The position numbers and the translations under genes are program-made. A stretch of DNA of 64,000 nt from positions 186,001 through 250,000 of the forward strand of contig NZ_FNAG01000001.1 in the NCBI RefSeq assembly GCF_900101825.1, given 5' to 3'. Source of the stretch: Aquimonas voraii. GTDB lineage: Bacteria > Pseudomonadota > Gammaproteobacteria > Xanthomonadales > Xanthomonadaceae. Below, in pieces: positions 26,699 through 35,087 of this stretch; positions within the stretch are counted from its first letter, which is position 1; every line of letters starts with the position of its first letter. The notes below the pieces were generated by a model. It worked only from the letters and a program-made list of their open reading frames with translations. It made no database searches and was not told the origin of the DNA.

Positions 26699-27013
26699 AT
26701 GTCACGTTTCGATTTCCTGAGCCCGATCCACCCTGAACTGGGTGCCGCGGTGAGTCGCGAAGAAAGCCTGGAGGCCTTGCGGGAGACCCTGCGCGAAGAC
26801 GCCCGCTGCTGGCTGTGGCTCACGGCCGCCCTGGGCGCATGGTTCGCGTTCTTCCTGTCGCAGGGGGGCGCCGGCCTTGGTGTGCTGGCGCTGTCTTCCG
26901 CCATCCTCAGCTGGCTGTGGCTAGGCCGCCTGCTGTCGGAGCCGCGCGTGCAGGCGCGCTTCGCCCATCGGCTGAAGCGTCGCGCACTGCTGGCAGAGTT
27001 CCAGCCCTGGTGA
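26699..27013 (+). CDS. Small two-helix membrane protein
   Basis: 104 residues from the ATG at 26699 with GGAGG 5 nt upstream; a GTG at 26693 would place the ribosome-binding site inside the gene. Two hydrophobic stretches, WLWLTAALGAWFAFFLSQGG and LGVLALSSAILSWLWLGRLL (about 38-80), are flanked by charged ends (SREESLEALRETLREDARC; RVQARFAHRLKRRALLAEFQPW). I recognise no family. It lies 81 nt after the DUF2207 gene on the same strand and may belong to that unit. Confidence 0.65.
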   Translation: MSRFDFLSPIHPELGAAVSREESLEALRETLREDARCWLWLTAALGAWFAFFLSQGGAGLGVLALSSAILSWLWLGRLLSEPRVQARFAHRLKRRALLAEFQPW

Positions 27014-27110
27014 GAAGGCCGACTGCGGACGGACACGCGTCGCGGAGGGGTGCTCCGTCCTGTCTCGTTCGGGCGCTGCGGAGGAGCGGGTGCTGAACGG
27101 GCGTAGAGCC

Positions 27111-27734
27111 TCAGGGCAAGAGTTCGAGCCGCCTCAACTCGACGTCGGCGTCGAAGGCCTCGCCGTAGGCCACCAGCGCGACGGAGCGCAGTCTCCGCGC
27201 ATCCAAGGGGCGTGTGGTTGAAACGGCTTCGAAGCTCGCGAGGGGAAGGTCCAGCGGGCGCCAGTCAGCGGTCACCGCGACTGGCGCCCGGTAGTAGGCC
27301 CAGGGCAATCGCGTGTCGGCGCTGCGCAGATGGATCCAGTACGCGCCGGGCTCACCTCGGACTTCCACGCGCAGCGCGCGGAAGGCGCTGGCGTCGAAGT
27401 CGCCGCCGTTGGCTGCCAGTGGCAGGCGCACCTGGATGAAGCCGCCATTGTTCTCGAGTCGCACGCGACCGACCATGCGAAGGTGTCGCGATCCGGCATC
27501 CTCGACGTAGCCCGCCTGCAGGTGCGAGAGCCCGCCCATCACGCGATCGCTGAAACCCTGCCAGCGCGTACCGATCGACGCGCGACCGCTCGCGTCGGAG
27601 AAGTCATCGAGCAGCAGCGGACTGTCTTGAGCCATGGCGTGAGTGGCCAGCGCCTGCGCCAGCAGCGCCAGCGTGCATAGATTGCAGGCGAGGGATCGGT
27701 GGCGTCTGGGGCGAAGAGCGGCGTCATCGGGCAT
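27111..27734 (-). CDS. Exported CIA30-like (complex I intermediate-associated protein 30) domain protein
   Basis: 207 residues. N-terminal hydrophobic segment (LCTLALLAQALATHAMAQ) preceded by basic residues is a likely signal peptide. The mature part shows the CIA30 beta-sandwich signature: LLLDDFSDASGRASIGTRWQGFSDRVMGGLSHLQAGYVE, RLENNGGFIQVRLPL, and FRALRVEVRGEPGAYWIHLRSADT. In bacteria the domain occurs as a carbohydrate-binding-like module with no established respiratory role. The ATG at 27734 is used; a later ATG would remove the signal. It stands alone on the minus strand. Confidence 0.75.
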   Translation of the reverse strand: MPDDAALRPRRHRSLACNLCTLALLAQALATHAMAQDSPLLLDDFSDASGRASIGTRWQGFSDRVMGGLSHLQAGYVEDAGSRHLRMVGRVRLENNGGFIQVRLPLAANGGDFDASAFRALRVEVRGEPGAYWIHLRSADTRLPWAYYRAPVAVTADWRPLDLPLASFEAVSTTRPLDARRLRSVALVAYGEAFDADVELRRLELLP

Positions 27735-27843
27735 GCGCGCGACTGTGCGCCCCTGCCCGCCAAAGAAACGTGCGCGGGCGGCAGCGAGCCTCAGCCCCTC
27801 CCCGCCGAGCCGGGCCAGCGCCCGCGCGCACGGCGGCGGTCAT

Positions 27844-28557
27844 TCAAGGCGCAGCATCCTCACGGCGGTAGTCGAAGGACACCTGCACTTCGCAGTTCGC
27901 CTGGCCGGGAATCGGTGCGACCACTTTGAGCTCGCCGCGCATGGCTGTTTCGGAGACGACTTCCAGGGCGTAGGTGCCGCGCAATCCGTCCGAACCTGCG
28001 GGGGCGACAGCGCCGACCAGCCGATTCGGGGCCACCGGGACCCAGGCGGCGCCCGGCAGGGTGGCGCGTGCATCGAAGGGGCGCTCGAAGCGGACGTCGC
28101 CGCTGCTCGGCAGCGGCAGCTGCGACTGCAGCTGCGCATCGAGGCCCGCGGGGCAGTTCTTCGACCGTGCCGGCGCGAGCGTGAGCGACCAGCGACCGTC
28201 GCGCGGCTGCAGCGCATCCGGAAGCGCCGGGCAGGCACCCTCCGACGGGGCAGCCTCGCCCCCGAAGTAGGCGTGCAGTTCAGCCGGAGGACGGCGGGTG
28301 TCGTAGTACCACGTCCACTCGCCCGCACGATTGCGGAACACCGTGACCGTGTGGCCGGGGGCGTCGCCGATGAGCCCCAGGGCCGACAGCGCGAGATCGG
28401 CCTGCACGTGGGTGATCGGCAAGGTGCAGAAGCGGCAGCCGGCGTCGAGTTCGCACAGCGCCCAGCGCACGCCCTCGGCGCGGGCCTCGGTGACGGGAAC
28501 ACTGAACAGGGCCAACAGCAGCAGGGGGGCGAAAGGGGAGTTCGGACGGATGCGCAT
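27844..28557 (-). CDS. Hypothetical exported protein
   Basis: 237 residues from the ATG at 28557, preceded on its strand by AGGAGA and opening with a signal peptide (MRIRPNSPFAPLLLLALFSVPVTEARAEG). The mature region has four cysteines near the N-terminus in the pattern CELDAGCRFCTLPI plus later ones (GACPAL, KNCPAG, ANCEVQ), suggesting disulfides, and a beta-rich body (VTVFRNRAGEWTWYYDTRR). The longer frame to 28776 has no ribosome-binding site. Family not recognised. It follows the CIA30 gene's promoter region in the same direction, with a 109-nt gap. Confidence 0.68.
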   Translation of the reverse strand: MRIRPNSPFAPLLLLALFSVPVTEARAEGVRWALCELDAGCRFCTLPITHVQADLALSALGLIGDAPGHTVTVFRNRAGEWTWYYDTRRPPAELHAYFGGEAAPSEGACPALPDALQPRDGRWSLTLAPARSKNCPAGLDAQLQSQLPLPSSGDVRFERPFDARATLPGAAWVPVAPNRLVGAVAPAGSDGLRGTYALEVVSETAMRGELKVVAPIPGQANCEVQVSFDYRREDAAP

Positions 28558-28971
28558 GGGGAGTCTCCTGTGCGGATCGCAAAAGTACGGCACGCGGACG
28601 CGTTTCGCGACAGCGGGGCGCCTGTGCAGCCGCGGCTGCGCGCGGCCGACGAGGGCCGGGCTCAATCCGAGGGCTGGGCTCAATCCGAAGGGAGGCGGCC
28701 GTCCGATGCGCTGCCGACTGTGCCTTGCCTGCGCTTCGACCTTCCAGCGGATGGAGGTGCGGCCGGCGCGCCGCAACCGCCGTCGGGGCCGCCGCCCTAC
28801 GGGCGCTCATGCCTTGATCCGGGAGCGCAAGCTCTGCCGAGGTCCGTCCGATCGGACTCGGCCGCGCGGCGGCAGCCACGGCGCTGGGCTCGCACGCGCG
28901 GTCCGCCACGCTGACGCTCGACTCGCGGGCGCGTCTTCATGAGGGGGGGGCACGGCCAGTAGACTGCCCGG
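28558..28971. other. Intergenic region with a short tandem repeat
   Basis: 414 nt between divergent genes with no supportable coding frame. It contains two near-identical 18-bp units in tandem, starting GAGGGCCGGGCTCAATCC (28651-28668) and GAGGGCTGGGCTCAATCC (28669-28686). Nothing else stands out. Confidence 0.5.
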
Positions 28972-29769
28972 ATGAGCCGATACCCTGGCCGGCGCGTGCG
29001 CTGGTTCCTGCCCTTGCTGATCCTGCCCGTGCTGGCCTATGGCGCCGCCTGCGCGATGCTCTACGGTGCACAGCGATCGCTGATCTACCATCCGCAGCCG
29101 CGGGCGCTCGCTGCAGGCGCGCATGAGGCCTGGCTGCAGTCGAAGGACGTGCCGATCCAGCTCAGCGTGCGCGAGCGGGCCGGCGCCGACGCCCTCATCT
29201 ACTTCGGCGGCAACGCCGAAGACGTCTCGCTGACCCTGCCGCAGCTGGCGGCGACGTTTCCGGCGCATGCGCTCTACCTGCCACACTACCGCGGCTATGG
29301 CGGCAGCGGCGGCGAGCCCAGCGAAGCGGCGCTCGTCGCCGACGCGTTGACCGTGTTCGATCACGTCGCCGCGCGGCACGCGCGCGTGGCGGTGGTTGGC
29401 CGCAGCCTGGGCAGCGGTGTTGCGATGCAACTGGCCCGCCACCGCGCCGTCTCGCGCTTGGTGCTGGTGACGCCCTTCGACAGCCTCGTGGGCGTGGCTT
29501 CCGAACAGTTTCCCTGGATACCGGTGGACCTGCTGCTGGCGGACCGCTTCGACAGCGCCGCGGCGGCGGCCGAGGTCAGGGCACCGGTGGCCCTGCTGGT
29601 GGCCGCGCAGGACCGGCTGGTACGGCCCGAGCGGACCGCTGCCCTGCAGCGCGCCTTTGCGCCGAAGCAGGCCGAGCTGCGGGTGCTTGCGGGCGTCGAC
29701 CACAACACGATCGGCCTGCACCCGGACTATGCCGCGGCGCTCTCGGCTGGAGTGCTGGGCACCCGCTGA
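28972..29769 (+). CDS. Membrane-anchored alpha/beta hydrolase (Bem46-like)
   Basis: 265 residues. An N-terminal hydrophobic helix (FLPLLILPVLAYGAACAMLYG) is followed by the QRSLIYHP sequence typical of Bem46/FSH-type hydrolases. The nucleophile elbow is GRSLGSG (VVGRSLGSGVAMQLARH); an oxyanion-like loop (PHYRGYGGSGG) precedes it; the acid is D in AAQDRLV and the base is H in VDHNTIG near the C-terminus. All three triad residues are thus present. Substrate unknown. It is convergent with the next gene, with a 15-nt gap. Confidence 0.85.
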   Translation: MSRYPGRRVRWFLPLLILPVLAYGAACAMLYGAQRSLIYHPQPRALAAGAHEAWLQSKDVPIQLSVRERAGADALIYFGGNAEDVSLTLPQLAATFPAHALYLPHYRGYGGSGGEPSEAALVADALTVFDHVAARHARVAVVGRSLGSGVAMQLARHRAVSRLVLVTPFDSLVGVASEQFPWIPVDLLLADRFDSAAAAAEVRAPVALLVAAQDRLVRPERTAALQRAFAPKQAELRVLAGVDHNTIGLHPDYAAALSAGVLGTR

Positions 29770-29784
29770 TGGGGCCGGGTGCGC

Positions 29785-30471
29785 TCACTCCCAGGTCAGG
29801 GTGACGCGGGGGTGGATGCGCTGTGTGGTGTAGAGGGCATGCGGCGCGTCGGCGTCATTCACCGGGTCGACATGGATGCCGATCATCATCGGCCCTGCCA
29901 GGCCGCTGCCCCAGTCGAGGGCAACCGCCGACTCGGTGATGAACAGCTTGGTGGGGGCATCCAGCCACGGCTGGATGAACGCGTGGCGCTTGCCCAGCTC
30001 GGGCAGGAATCTGCGGTTCTCGTAGAAGCCCGTTCGCTTGGGCAGCAGGCCATCGGCGGCGGAGGCGCTGGCCAAGGCGCGGGCATCCTCGGCCAACTGC
30101 AGCCAGTCCGCCTCGGGTGTCGCGGCAATACGCCAAGCGAAACCCTGCTGCAGGCTGGGGCCCTGTGTCGCGATCGTCGCGGCCAGCAGCAGGCACAGCA
30201 GATCAAGGCCCAACACCGGCAGCGGCCGCTCGCGCATGGCGGCGAGCCCCAGCCAGCCGACCAGCAGAGTCAGCATCAGCACGACTGCGGCGAGGGCGAA
30301 CAGTGGCCCCAGCATCAGCACCGGCGTGACGAGGCCGATCGCGCCGCACAGCCAATCCCCGAAGCCCCCGCAGAAGCCCACGGCCAGGAGCAGCATCGCC
30401 GAACGGGAAGGGCGCCAGCCCCGCGCCGGGAGCCGCGCGTCGGGGGTATGCGAGTCGGGCGTCGACCCCAT
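29785..30471 (-). CDS. Hypothetical inner-membrane protein
   Basis: 228 residues from the ATG at 30471 (a longer start at 30498 would overlap the DUF3228 gene end). Two to three hydrophobic segments (SAMLLLAVGFCGGFGDWLCGAIGLVTPVLMLGPLFALAAVVLMLTLLVGWLGLAAM and VLGLDLLCLLLAATIATQ) are followed by a soluble C-terminal domain of about 130 residues (DWLQLAEDARALASASAADGLLPKRTGFYENRRFLPELGKRHAFIQPWLDA). I do not recognise the family. Start codon is uncertain. It lies 8 nt after the DUF3228 gene on the same strand, so the two are probably co-transcribed. Confidence 0.62.
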   Translation of the reverse strand: MGSTPDSHTPDARLPARGWRPSRSAMLLLAVGFCGGFGDWLCGAIGLVTPVLMLGPLFALAAVVLMLTLLVGWLGLAAMRERPLPVLGLDLLCLLLAATIATQGPSLQQGFAWRIAATPEADWLQLAEDARALASASAADGLLPKRTGFYENRRFLPELGKRHAFIQPWLDAPTKLFITESAVALDWGSGLAGPMMIGIHVDPVNDADAPHALYTTQRIHPRVTLTWE

Positions 30472-30478
30472 GCGCGCG

Positions 30479-31036
30479 TCAGGGCCGCCAGTTGGCATGC
30501 CGCTCCCAGAACGTCACGCTGCGCCGATAGGCCTCGCGGTCCAGCGGCACGCCGGAGCCGCCTTCTTCGACGCCGAGCGCATTGCGCATCATGGTGATCG
30601 GCACCATGGGGATCTCTTCGGGCTCCATCGTGTACAGGCAGCCGACGATGCCCCAGTCGGCCTGGATCGGCGTGCCTTCCTTCGCCATCTGCTCGCGGCT
30701 GTACAGAATCGGGACAAGGTAGTTCGCCACCGGCGGCTCGATGCCTTCGAACCAGCGCACCAGCACCGGCAGTTCGTCCTTGGTGCGCGCTTCATAGGCG
30801 CTGCGCAGGCGGTGGCGGTTGTCTTCGGTGATCGGCAGCACCGAGCCGCGGGTGGACGTCCAGTTGCGATGCACGTGAAGCTGACAGAAGGGCGCATAGC
30901 CCGCAATCACCTGCAGCGGCGCGTGCGAGTTCAGGTGCTCGACGAACTGCTCCGGCGTGCAGTCCTGGATGGCGGTGATGCGGCGATCGCGCGGGAACAG
31001 GCGCGCGCGGGCGAAGTCAGTGAGGACGATGGACAT
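30479..31036 (-). CDS. DUF3228 family protein
   Basis: 185 residues from the ATG at 31036, which gives the family N-terminus MSIVLTDFARARLFPRDRRITAIQDCTPEQFVEHLNSHAPLQVIAGYAPFCQLHVHRNWTSTRG. Later blocks include VPILYSREQM and DWGIVGCLYTMEPEEIPMVPITMMRNALGVEEGGSGVPLDREAY. The protein is soluble with no signal peptide. The family is conserved in gammaproteobacteria but has no known function; its charged HVHRNW and several invariant His/Asp positions could suggest a small enzyme. Frame extension to 31204 has no matching sequence. Confidence 0.85.
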   Translation of the reverse strand: MSIVLTDFARARLFPRDRRITAIQDCTPEQFVEHLNSHAPLQVIAGYAPFCQLHVHRNWTSTRGSVLPITEDNRHRLRSAYEARTKDELPVLVRWFEGIEPPVANYLVPILYSREQMAKEGTPIQADWGIVGCLYTMEPEEIPMVPITMMRNALGVEEGGSGVPLDREAYRRSVTFWERHANWRP

Positions 31037-31379
31037 GCGTGACTCGGCGCAAAGGGGCGCTGCCTTATAGCGTCTCGTGGAGCGGTGGAGAAGCGCTGGC
31101 CTGCGCAGGCCCGGCAAAGCTGCGCAGACGTGATCCTGGCCTGCGCGTCGCATGCGCGCTCGGGGCGCTCCTCTGGCTGGGTGCACAAACGCTTGAGCGG
31201 CCACCGATCCCCGAAGGCCGTCCGATGGAGGGCGAGCGCTGTCGGGGCCGATTCAGTCTCCAGCCCTCGGATCGTGGATGGGCGTCGGTGCAAACGCCGA
31301 GACAGTGGCAAACTTTCGCCTCTGTCTCGGGTCCATGCTCCGTCTTGCGTACCCCTGCCTTTCCTCGCTGGAGCCTTTG
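31037..31379. other. Intergenic region with a spaced inverted repeat
   Basis: 343 nt between divergent genes with no supportable gene. A perfect 9-bp inverted repeat, CCGAGACAG (31297-31305) and CTGTCTCGG (31322-31330), has a 16-nt spacer and ends 50 nt before the DUF2845 start. It may be an operator or a hairpin; no T-tract follows. Confidence 0.45.
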
Positions 31380-31952
31380 ATGAATCGCCTTTCCCGTCCG
31401 ATTTTCCTGCTCGGCCTTCTCGCGCTCATCTCGACCGCTTCGGCCATGGACCTGCAGCGCTGCAACGGGCGCGTACTGAAGCTGGGCGATTGGGCGTCCG
31501 AGGCGCCGCGGCTCTGCGGCGCGCCTTTTCACGTGGACCGCTGGCAGGAGATCGCTTACGTCGACCTTGATGCCCACCGCAGCCTGCGCCAGCGCATCGA
31601 GTGGAACGAGGCCTACTTCGACCTCGGCGAGGGCAGCCTGCTGTTCCGCGTGCGCTCTCGCCAGGGCCGCATCGTCGCCATCGACACCCTTGAAAGACGC
31701 GGCGGCCCCGCGCAGCCCGGCGACTGTTCATTGGCCGCCCTGAAGCGCAGCCAGTCGGTCGGCGAAGTGGTGCACCGCTGCGGCCTGCCGGCTCAGCGCA
31801 TCGATCTGGGCGTGGCTCTGGTTGATCAACGTGGACACGGTGAGGAAGCCAAGGACCTGCGCCATCAGCAGTGGCTGTATTCCGCCGGTGGCAATGAGAC
31901 GCTCGTGATCGAACTGCACGAGGGACGGCTGGTTCGGGCTGGCCTGCGCTGA
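31380..31952 (+). CDS. Exported DUF2845 domain protein
   Basis: 190 residues from the ATG at 31380 with GGAG 10 nt upstream. A signal peptide (RPIFLLGLLALISTASAM) is followed by a domain with paired cysteines (LQRCNGRVLKLGDWASEAPRLCGAPFHVD) and a C-terminal DUF2845-like segment: SVGEVVHRCGLPAQRID, QQWLYSAGGNETLVIELHEGRLVRAGLR. The CG.P spacing and the WLY strand recur twice, implying two similar halves (residues 30-100 and 115-190). Function is unknown; it is periplasmic by prediction. Confidence 0.75.
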   Translation: MNRLSRPIFLLGLLALISTASAMDLQRCNGRVLKLGDWASEAPRLCGAPFHVDRWQEIAYVDLDAHRSLRQRIEWNEAYFDLGEGSLLFRVRSRQGRIVAIDTLERRGGPAQPGDCSLAALKRSQSVGEVVHRCGLPAQRIDLGVALVDQRGHGEEAKDLRHQQWLYSAGGNETLVIELHEGRLVRAGLR

Positions 31953-32135
31953 GCGCGGATGCCGGCCGGCTCCTGTGGCCTCGCCGCCGTGCCGGCCAGC
32001 GCCGGCAGCGGGCGGTGGCGCCCGCTCTGCGTCCGCCGGCAGCGCTCAGCGCGGTGGCGCGAGCGTCGACAGGGCGTGGTGCCGCCGGCGCAACGCTGTG
32101 CCGCGAATTCGTTCGCGATCGAAGCGTGCGGAGAC

Positions 32136-35087
32136 TCAGCCCGTCGAGGCCGGCGTCGGCGTCGCGAGCAGCGGGAAACGGATCCAGAAGCAGGTGCCAC
32201 CGCCTTCGGCGTCCTCGAACCACAGGCGACCGCCCATGCGGTCCACCAGCTCGCGACTGATCGCGAGGCCCAGTCCGGTGCCGGAGGAGTTGCGATGGTC
32301 GGTGGTGTCAGCCTGGGCGAAGCGCTGGAACACGCGCGCGCGGAAGGCTTCCGGGATGCCCGGCCCATGGTCACGCACGCCGATCAGGATGGCCTCGTCC
32401 TGTCGGGTCCAGTGGACCTCGACGGGCTTGCCGGGGGGGCTGAACTTGATCGCGTTCGACAGCAGGTTGACCAGCACCTGCGAGAAGCGCAGCGGATCCA
32501 GCAGCGCCTGGGGCGTGCCGTCCCCGGCGTTCAGCACGATGTCGACGCCGCGATCCGACAGATAGTCGCGGGTGCTGTCCACTGCGGCCTCTACCGCGGA
32601 GGCAAGGTCCAATGCCTCAGGGTTGAGCACGAGCAGGCCGCTGGCCAGTTTTTCGGCATCCAGCAGGTCGTTGATCAGCAGGCCCAGGCGCTTGCTGTTG
32701 CTTTGCGCGGACTTCAGCAGCTCCAGGGCGTCTTCGCTCAGCGCGCCGAGCACGCCGCTCGCCAGCAGACCCAGGGCGCCGGTGATCACCGTCAGAGGCG
32801 TTCGCAGTTCATGGCTGACGGTGGCGACGAAGGCGCTCTTGGCCTGTTCGGCGCGTCGGCTTTCGGTGATGTCGCGCGCCACGCTGAGGTAGCCGGTGAT
32901 GGCGCCGGAGGACTCGCGCATGGCGGTCACCGTTTGCGAGACCTCGACCAGGACACCGCAGGCCCTGCGGTAATGCCACTCGCGGGTCTCGGCGCCGTCG
33001 AGCTCGGCGCGCAGAACGAGCGCGCGGAACGCATCGGCAGCCTGCGGGTGCGCTTTCTGAAGTTCGCCCGAGAGGCGCGCGAGCTCGTCGGCGTCGATGA
33101 GGTCGGTGAGTGACAGCTGCCCGACCACCGCATCGGCCGGGTAGTTGAGCATGCGCTCGGCGCCGGCATTGAAAAGAATGATCCGCCCCTGCGTATCGGT
33201 GGCGATGATCGACACCTCCGATGCTGCACGCAGCACGCTCTGCAGGGTCCTTGCCGTCTCGGCCAGGCGCGCGCGCTCGAGTTCCAGCGCGTTGCGATGC
33301 TCGGTGATTTCGGTGATGTCGATCGCGACCGCCAGCACCCCGACAACGCCGCTGGCATCGCGCTCCGGCAGCAGGCGCCACTGGGTGCGGCGCGCCGGCG
33401 CGCCCGCCGCGGCCTCAAGTTCGATCTCGAAATCGGCCGCGCGCCCGGCCAGCGCTTCGAGCACATGCCCGCGGATGTCCTGGGTGAAGGCGGGCCCCCA
33501 GATGCGCTCCATCGGAAGACCGACCAGGGTCGCGTCGGCCGCCATGAACCAGTCCGCGCTCGCGCGGTTGGCGACGCGACAGCAGAGGCTGCGGTCCCAG
33601 GCCGCGATCAGCAGGGGCACCGAGTCCAGCACCAGCTGCAGCTCGCGGCGGATGGATTCGAGCTCGCGCGTGCGTTCGCTGACCAGCGCTTCGAGACGCG
33701 CGTTGAAGTGGCGGAGCTTGCGCTCGGCTTCCTTGCGCGGGGTGACGTCATGGACGATGCAGGAATAGCCCGCGGGCCGGCCCTTGGTGTCGAGGATGGG
33801 GTTGCGCGAGAAGTGCACCTCGATCCGACGTCCGTCGCTGAGGTCGATGCTCTTCTCCAGCGCGTCTGCGCCGACCTCCAAGCCTGGCTGATCGATCACG
33901 CGGGCGAAGTCGCTGAGATAGCGCCCCATCGCCCGTCCGCTCTCGACGCCGAACACGCGTTCCGCCGCGGGATTCCAGGCAGCGATACGGCCGTCCGTTG
34001 CTTCCACGAACATGGCATCGGACGCGTGGTCGACGATCTCCGCCATGCGCTGCTGCTGCAGTCCAAGCTCGCGCCGGCGCTGTTTCGACTGATGTACGGC
34101 TTGTGCAAGCAGGGCGAGCAGCAGCGTCGTCAGCAGGCCCGCCACCAGGGTCTGAGGCGGGCTGCCCAGGTTGAGCGGGTCCGCGAAGCCCGCCGCTGCG
34201 CGCGCCTCGATGATCCAGTTGCGCCCGTAGATCAGCCGCTGCACGCTGGCCCGCTGGGCGGTCTCGGACACCGGCATCGCGGATTCGAACAGGGGGGCGC
34301 GTGAGCCGCTCGTGGCGGCATGGGCTTCGTCGATCACGCGCAGATGGGTGTTCGGCAGCTGTGCCACGATGCCGTCCAGCACCTCGCTCATCAGCAGGGG
34401 AGCATAGCTCCAGCCGAAGGCCAGACGTTCGCGCTCGTCCAGCGTGTCGGGGGTGCTGGCGCTCCGGTAGACCGGCATCAGCACCAGCAGGCCCTGTGCG
34501 GTTTCGCCGCTGGCCTGCACCAGGGTGATCGGTGCGGTCGCGATGGCGCGGCCCTCGCGCATTGCGCGCTCGGCGGCATGGCGGCGGTTCGCCTCCGAGC
34601 CGATGTCGAGGCCAACGGCCTGCAGGTTGCGCGCCACCGGCTCGATGAATTCGATGACGAAGTGCTCGCCCTCGTGCGGGGCGAGTTCGCGCACCGCGAA
34701 GTCCGGGCGCTGTTCGCGGGCGCGGTCCACGAAGGCCGCCAGCTGCTCGGGTGGCACGCGACGGATGAAGCCGAACCCGCGCGCGCCGCGGAATTCGAGA
34801 TCGACATCGCGCGTTTTGGCGTAGCGCAGGAAGGTGGCGTGATCGAGGTCGGCCTCGCCGGCGATCACCACGGTGCCGCGGGCTCCGCGCAGGCCGTACT
34901 GGTAGAGCGTCATCCGTCGCAGCACCTCGTCGCCGGCGCGGGTCGCGGCCTCGTCGAGCGCGCGGTCGATCGCCTGCGTTCGGGCCTGCTCGTGCCAGCG
35001 CATGCCGAGCACGCTCAGCACGCCGCCCAACAGCAGCAGCCAGGGCAGGGGATGGCGCAGCCAAGGCGCGATCTCGGATGCTCTCAT
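32136..35087 (-). CDS. CHASE-PAS sensor histidine kinase
   Basis: 983 residues from the ATG at 35087, which overlaps the stop of the upstream sensor gene (ATGA). Order: TM helix at 12-29; CHASE domain at about 40-270 (FLRYAKTRDVDLEFRGARGFGFIRRV and FVIEFIEPVARNLQAVGLDIGSEANRRHAAERA are hallmark blocks); second TM helix at about 300-320; three PAS domains; HisKA with phospho-acceptor H759 in FVATVSHELRTPLTVITG; HATPase with NLLSNAIKFSPPG, GVRDHGPGIPE and GTGLGLAISRELV. No receiver domain is attached and no response regulator is adjacent, so it is an orphan kinase. CHASE domains sense small extracellular ligands; this ligand is unknown. Confidence 0.92.
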   Translation of the reverse strand: MRASEIAPWLRHPLPWLLLLGGVLSVLGMRWHEQARTQAIDRALDEAATRAGDEVLRRMTLYQYGLRGARGTVVIAGEADLDHATFLRYAKTRDVDLEFRGARGFGFIRRVPPEQLAAFVDRAREQRPDFAVRELAPHEGEHFVIEFIEPVARNLQAVGLDIGSEANRRHAAERAMREGRAIATAPITLVQASGETAQGLLVLMPVYRSASTPDTLDERERLAFGWSYAPLLMSEVLDGIVAQLPNTHLRVIDEAHAATSGSRAPLFESAMPVSETAQRASVQRLIYGRNWIIEARAAAGFADPLNLGSPPQTLVAGLLTTLLLALLAQAVHQSKQRRRELGLQQQRMAEIVDHASDAMFVEATDGRIAAWNPAAERVFGVESGRAMGRYLSDFARVIDQPGLEVGADALEKSIDLSDGRRIEVHFSRNPILDTKGRPAGYSCIVHDVTPRKEAERKLRHFNARLEALVSERTRELESIRRELQLVLDSVPLLIAAWDRSLCCRVANRASADWFMAADATLVGLPMERIWGPAFTQDIRGHVLEALAGRAADFEIELEAAAGAPARRTQWRLLPERDASGVVGVLAVAIDITEITEHRNALELERARLAETARTLQSVLRAASEVSIIATDTQGRIILFNAGAERMLNYPADAVVGQLSLTDLIDADELARLSGELQKAHPQAADAFRALVLRAELDGAETREWHYRRACGVLVEVSQTVTAMRESSGAITGYLSVARDITESRRAEQAKSAFVATVSHELRTPLTVITGALGLLASGVLGALSEDALELLKSAQSNSKRLGLLINDLLDAEKLASGLLVLNPEALDLASAVEAAVDSTRDYLSDRGVDIVLNAGDGTPQALLDPLRFSQVLVNLLSNAIKFSPPGKPVEVHWTRQDEAILIGVRDHGPGIPEAFRARVFQRFAQADTTDHRNSSGTGLGLAISRELVDRMGGRLWFEDAEGGGTCFWIRFPLLATPTPASTG

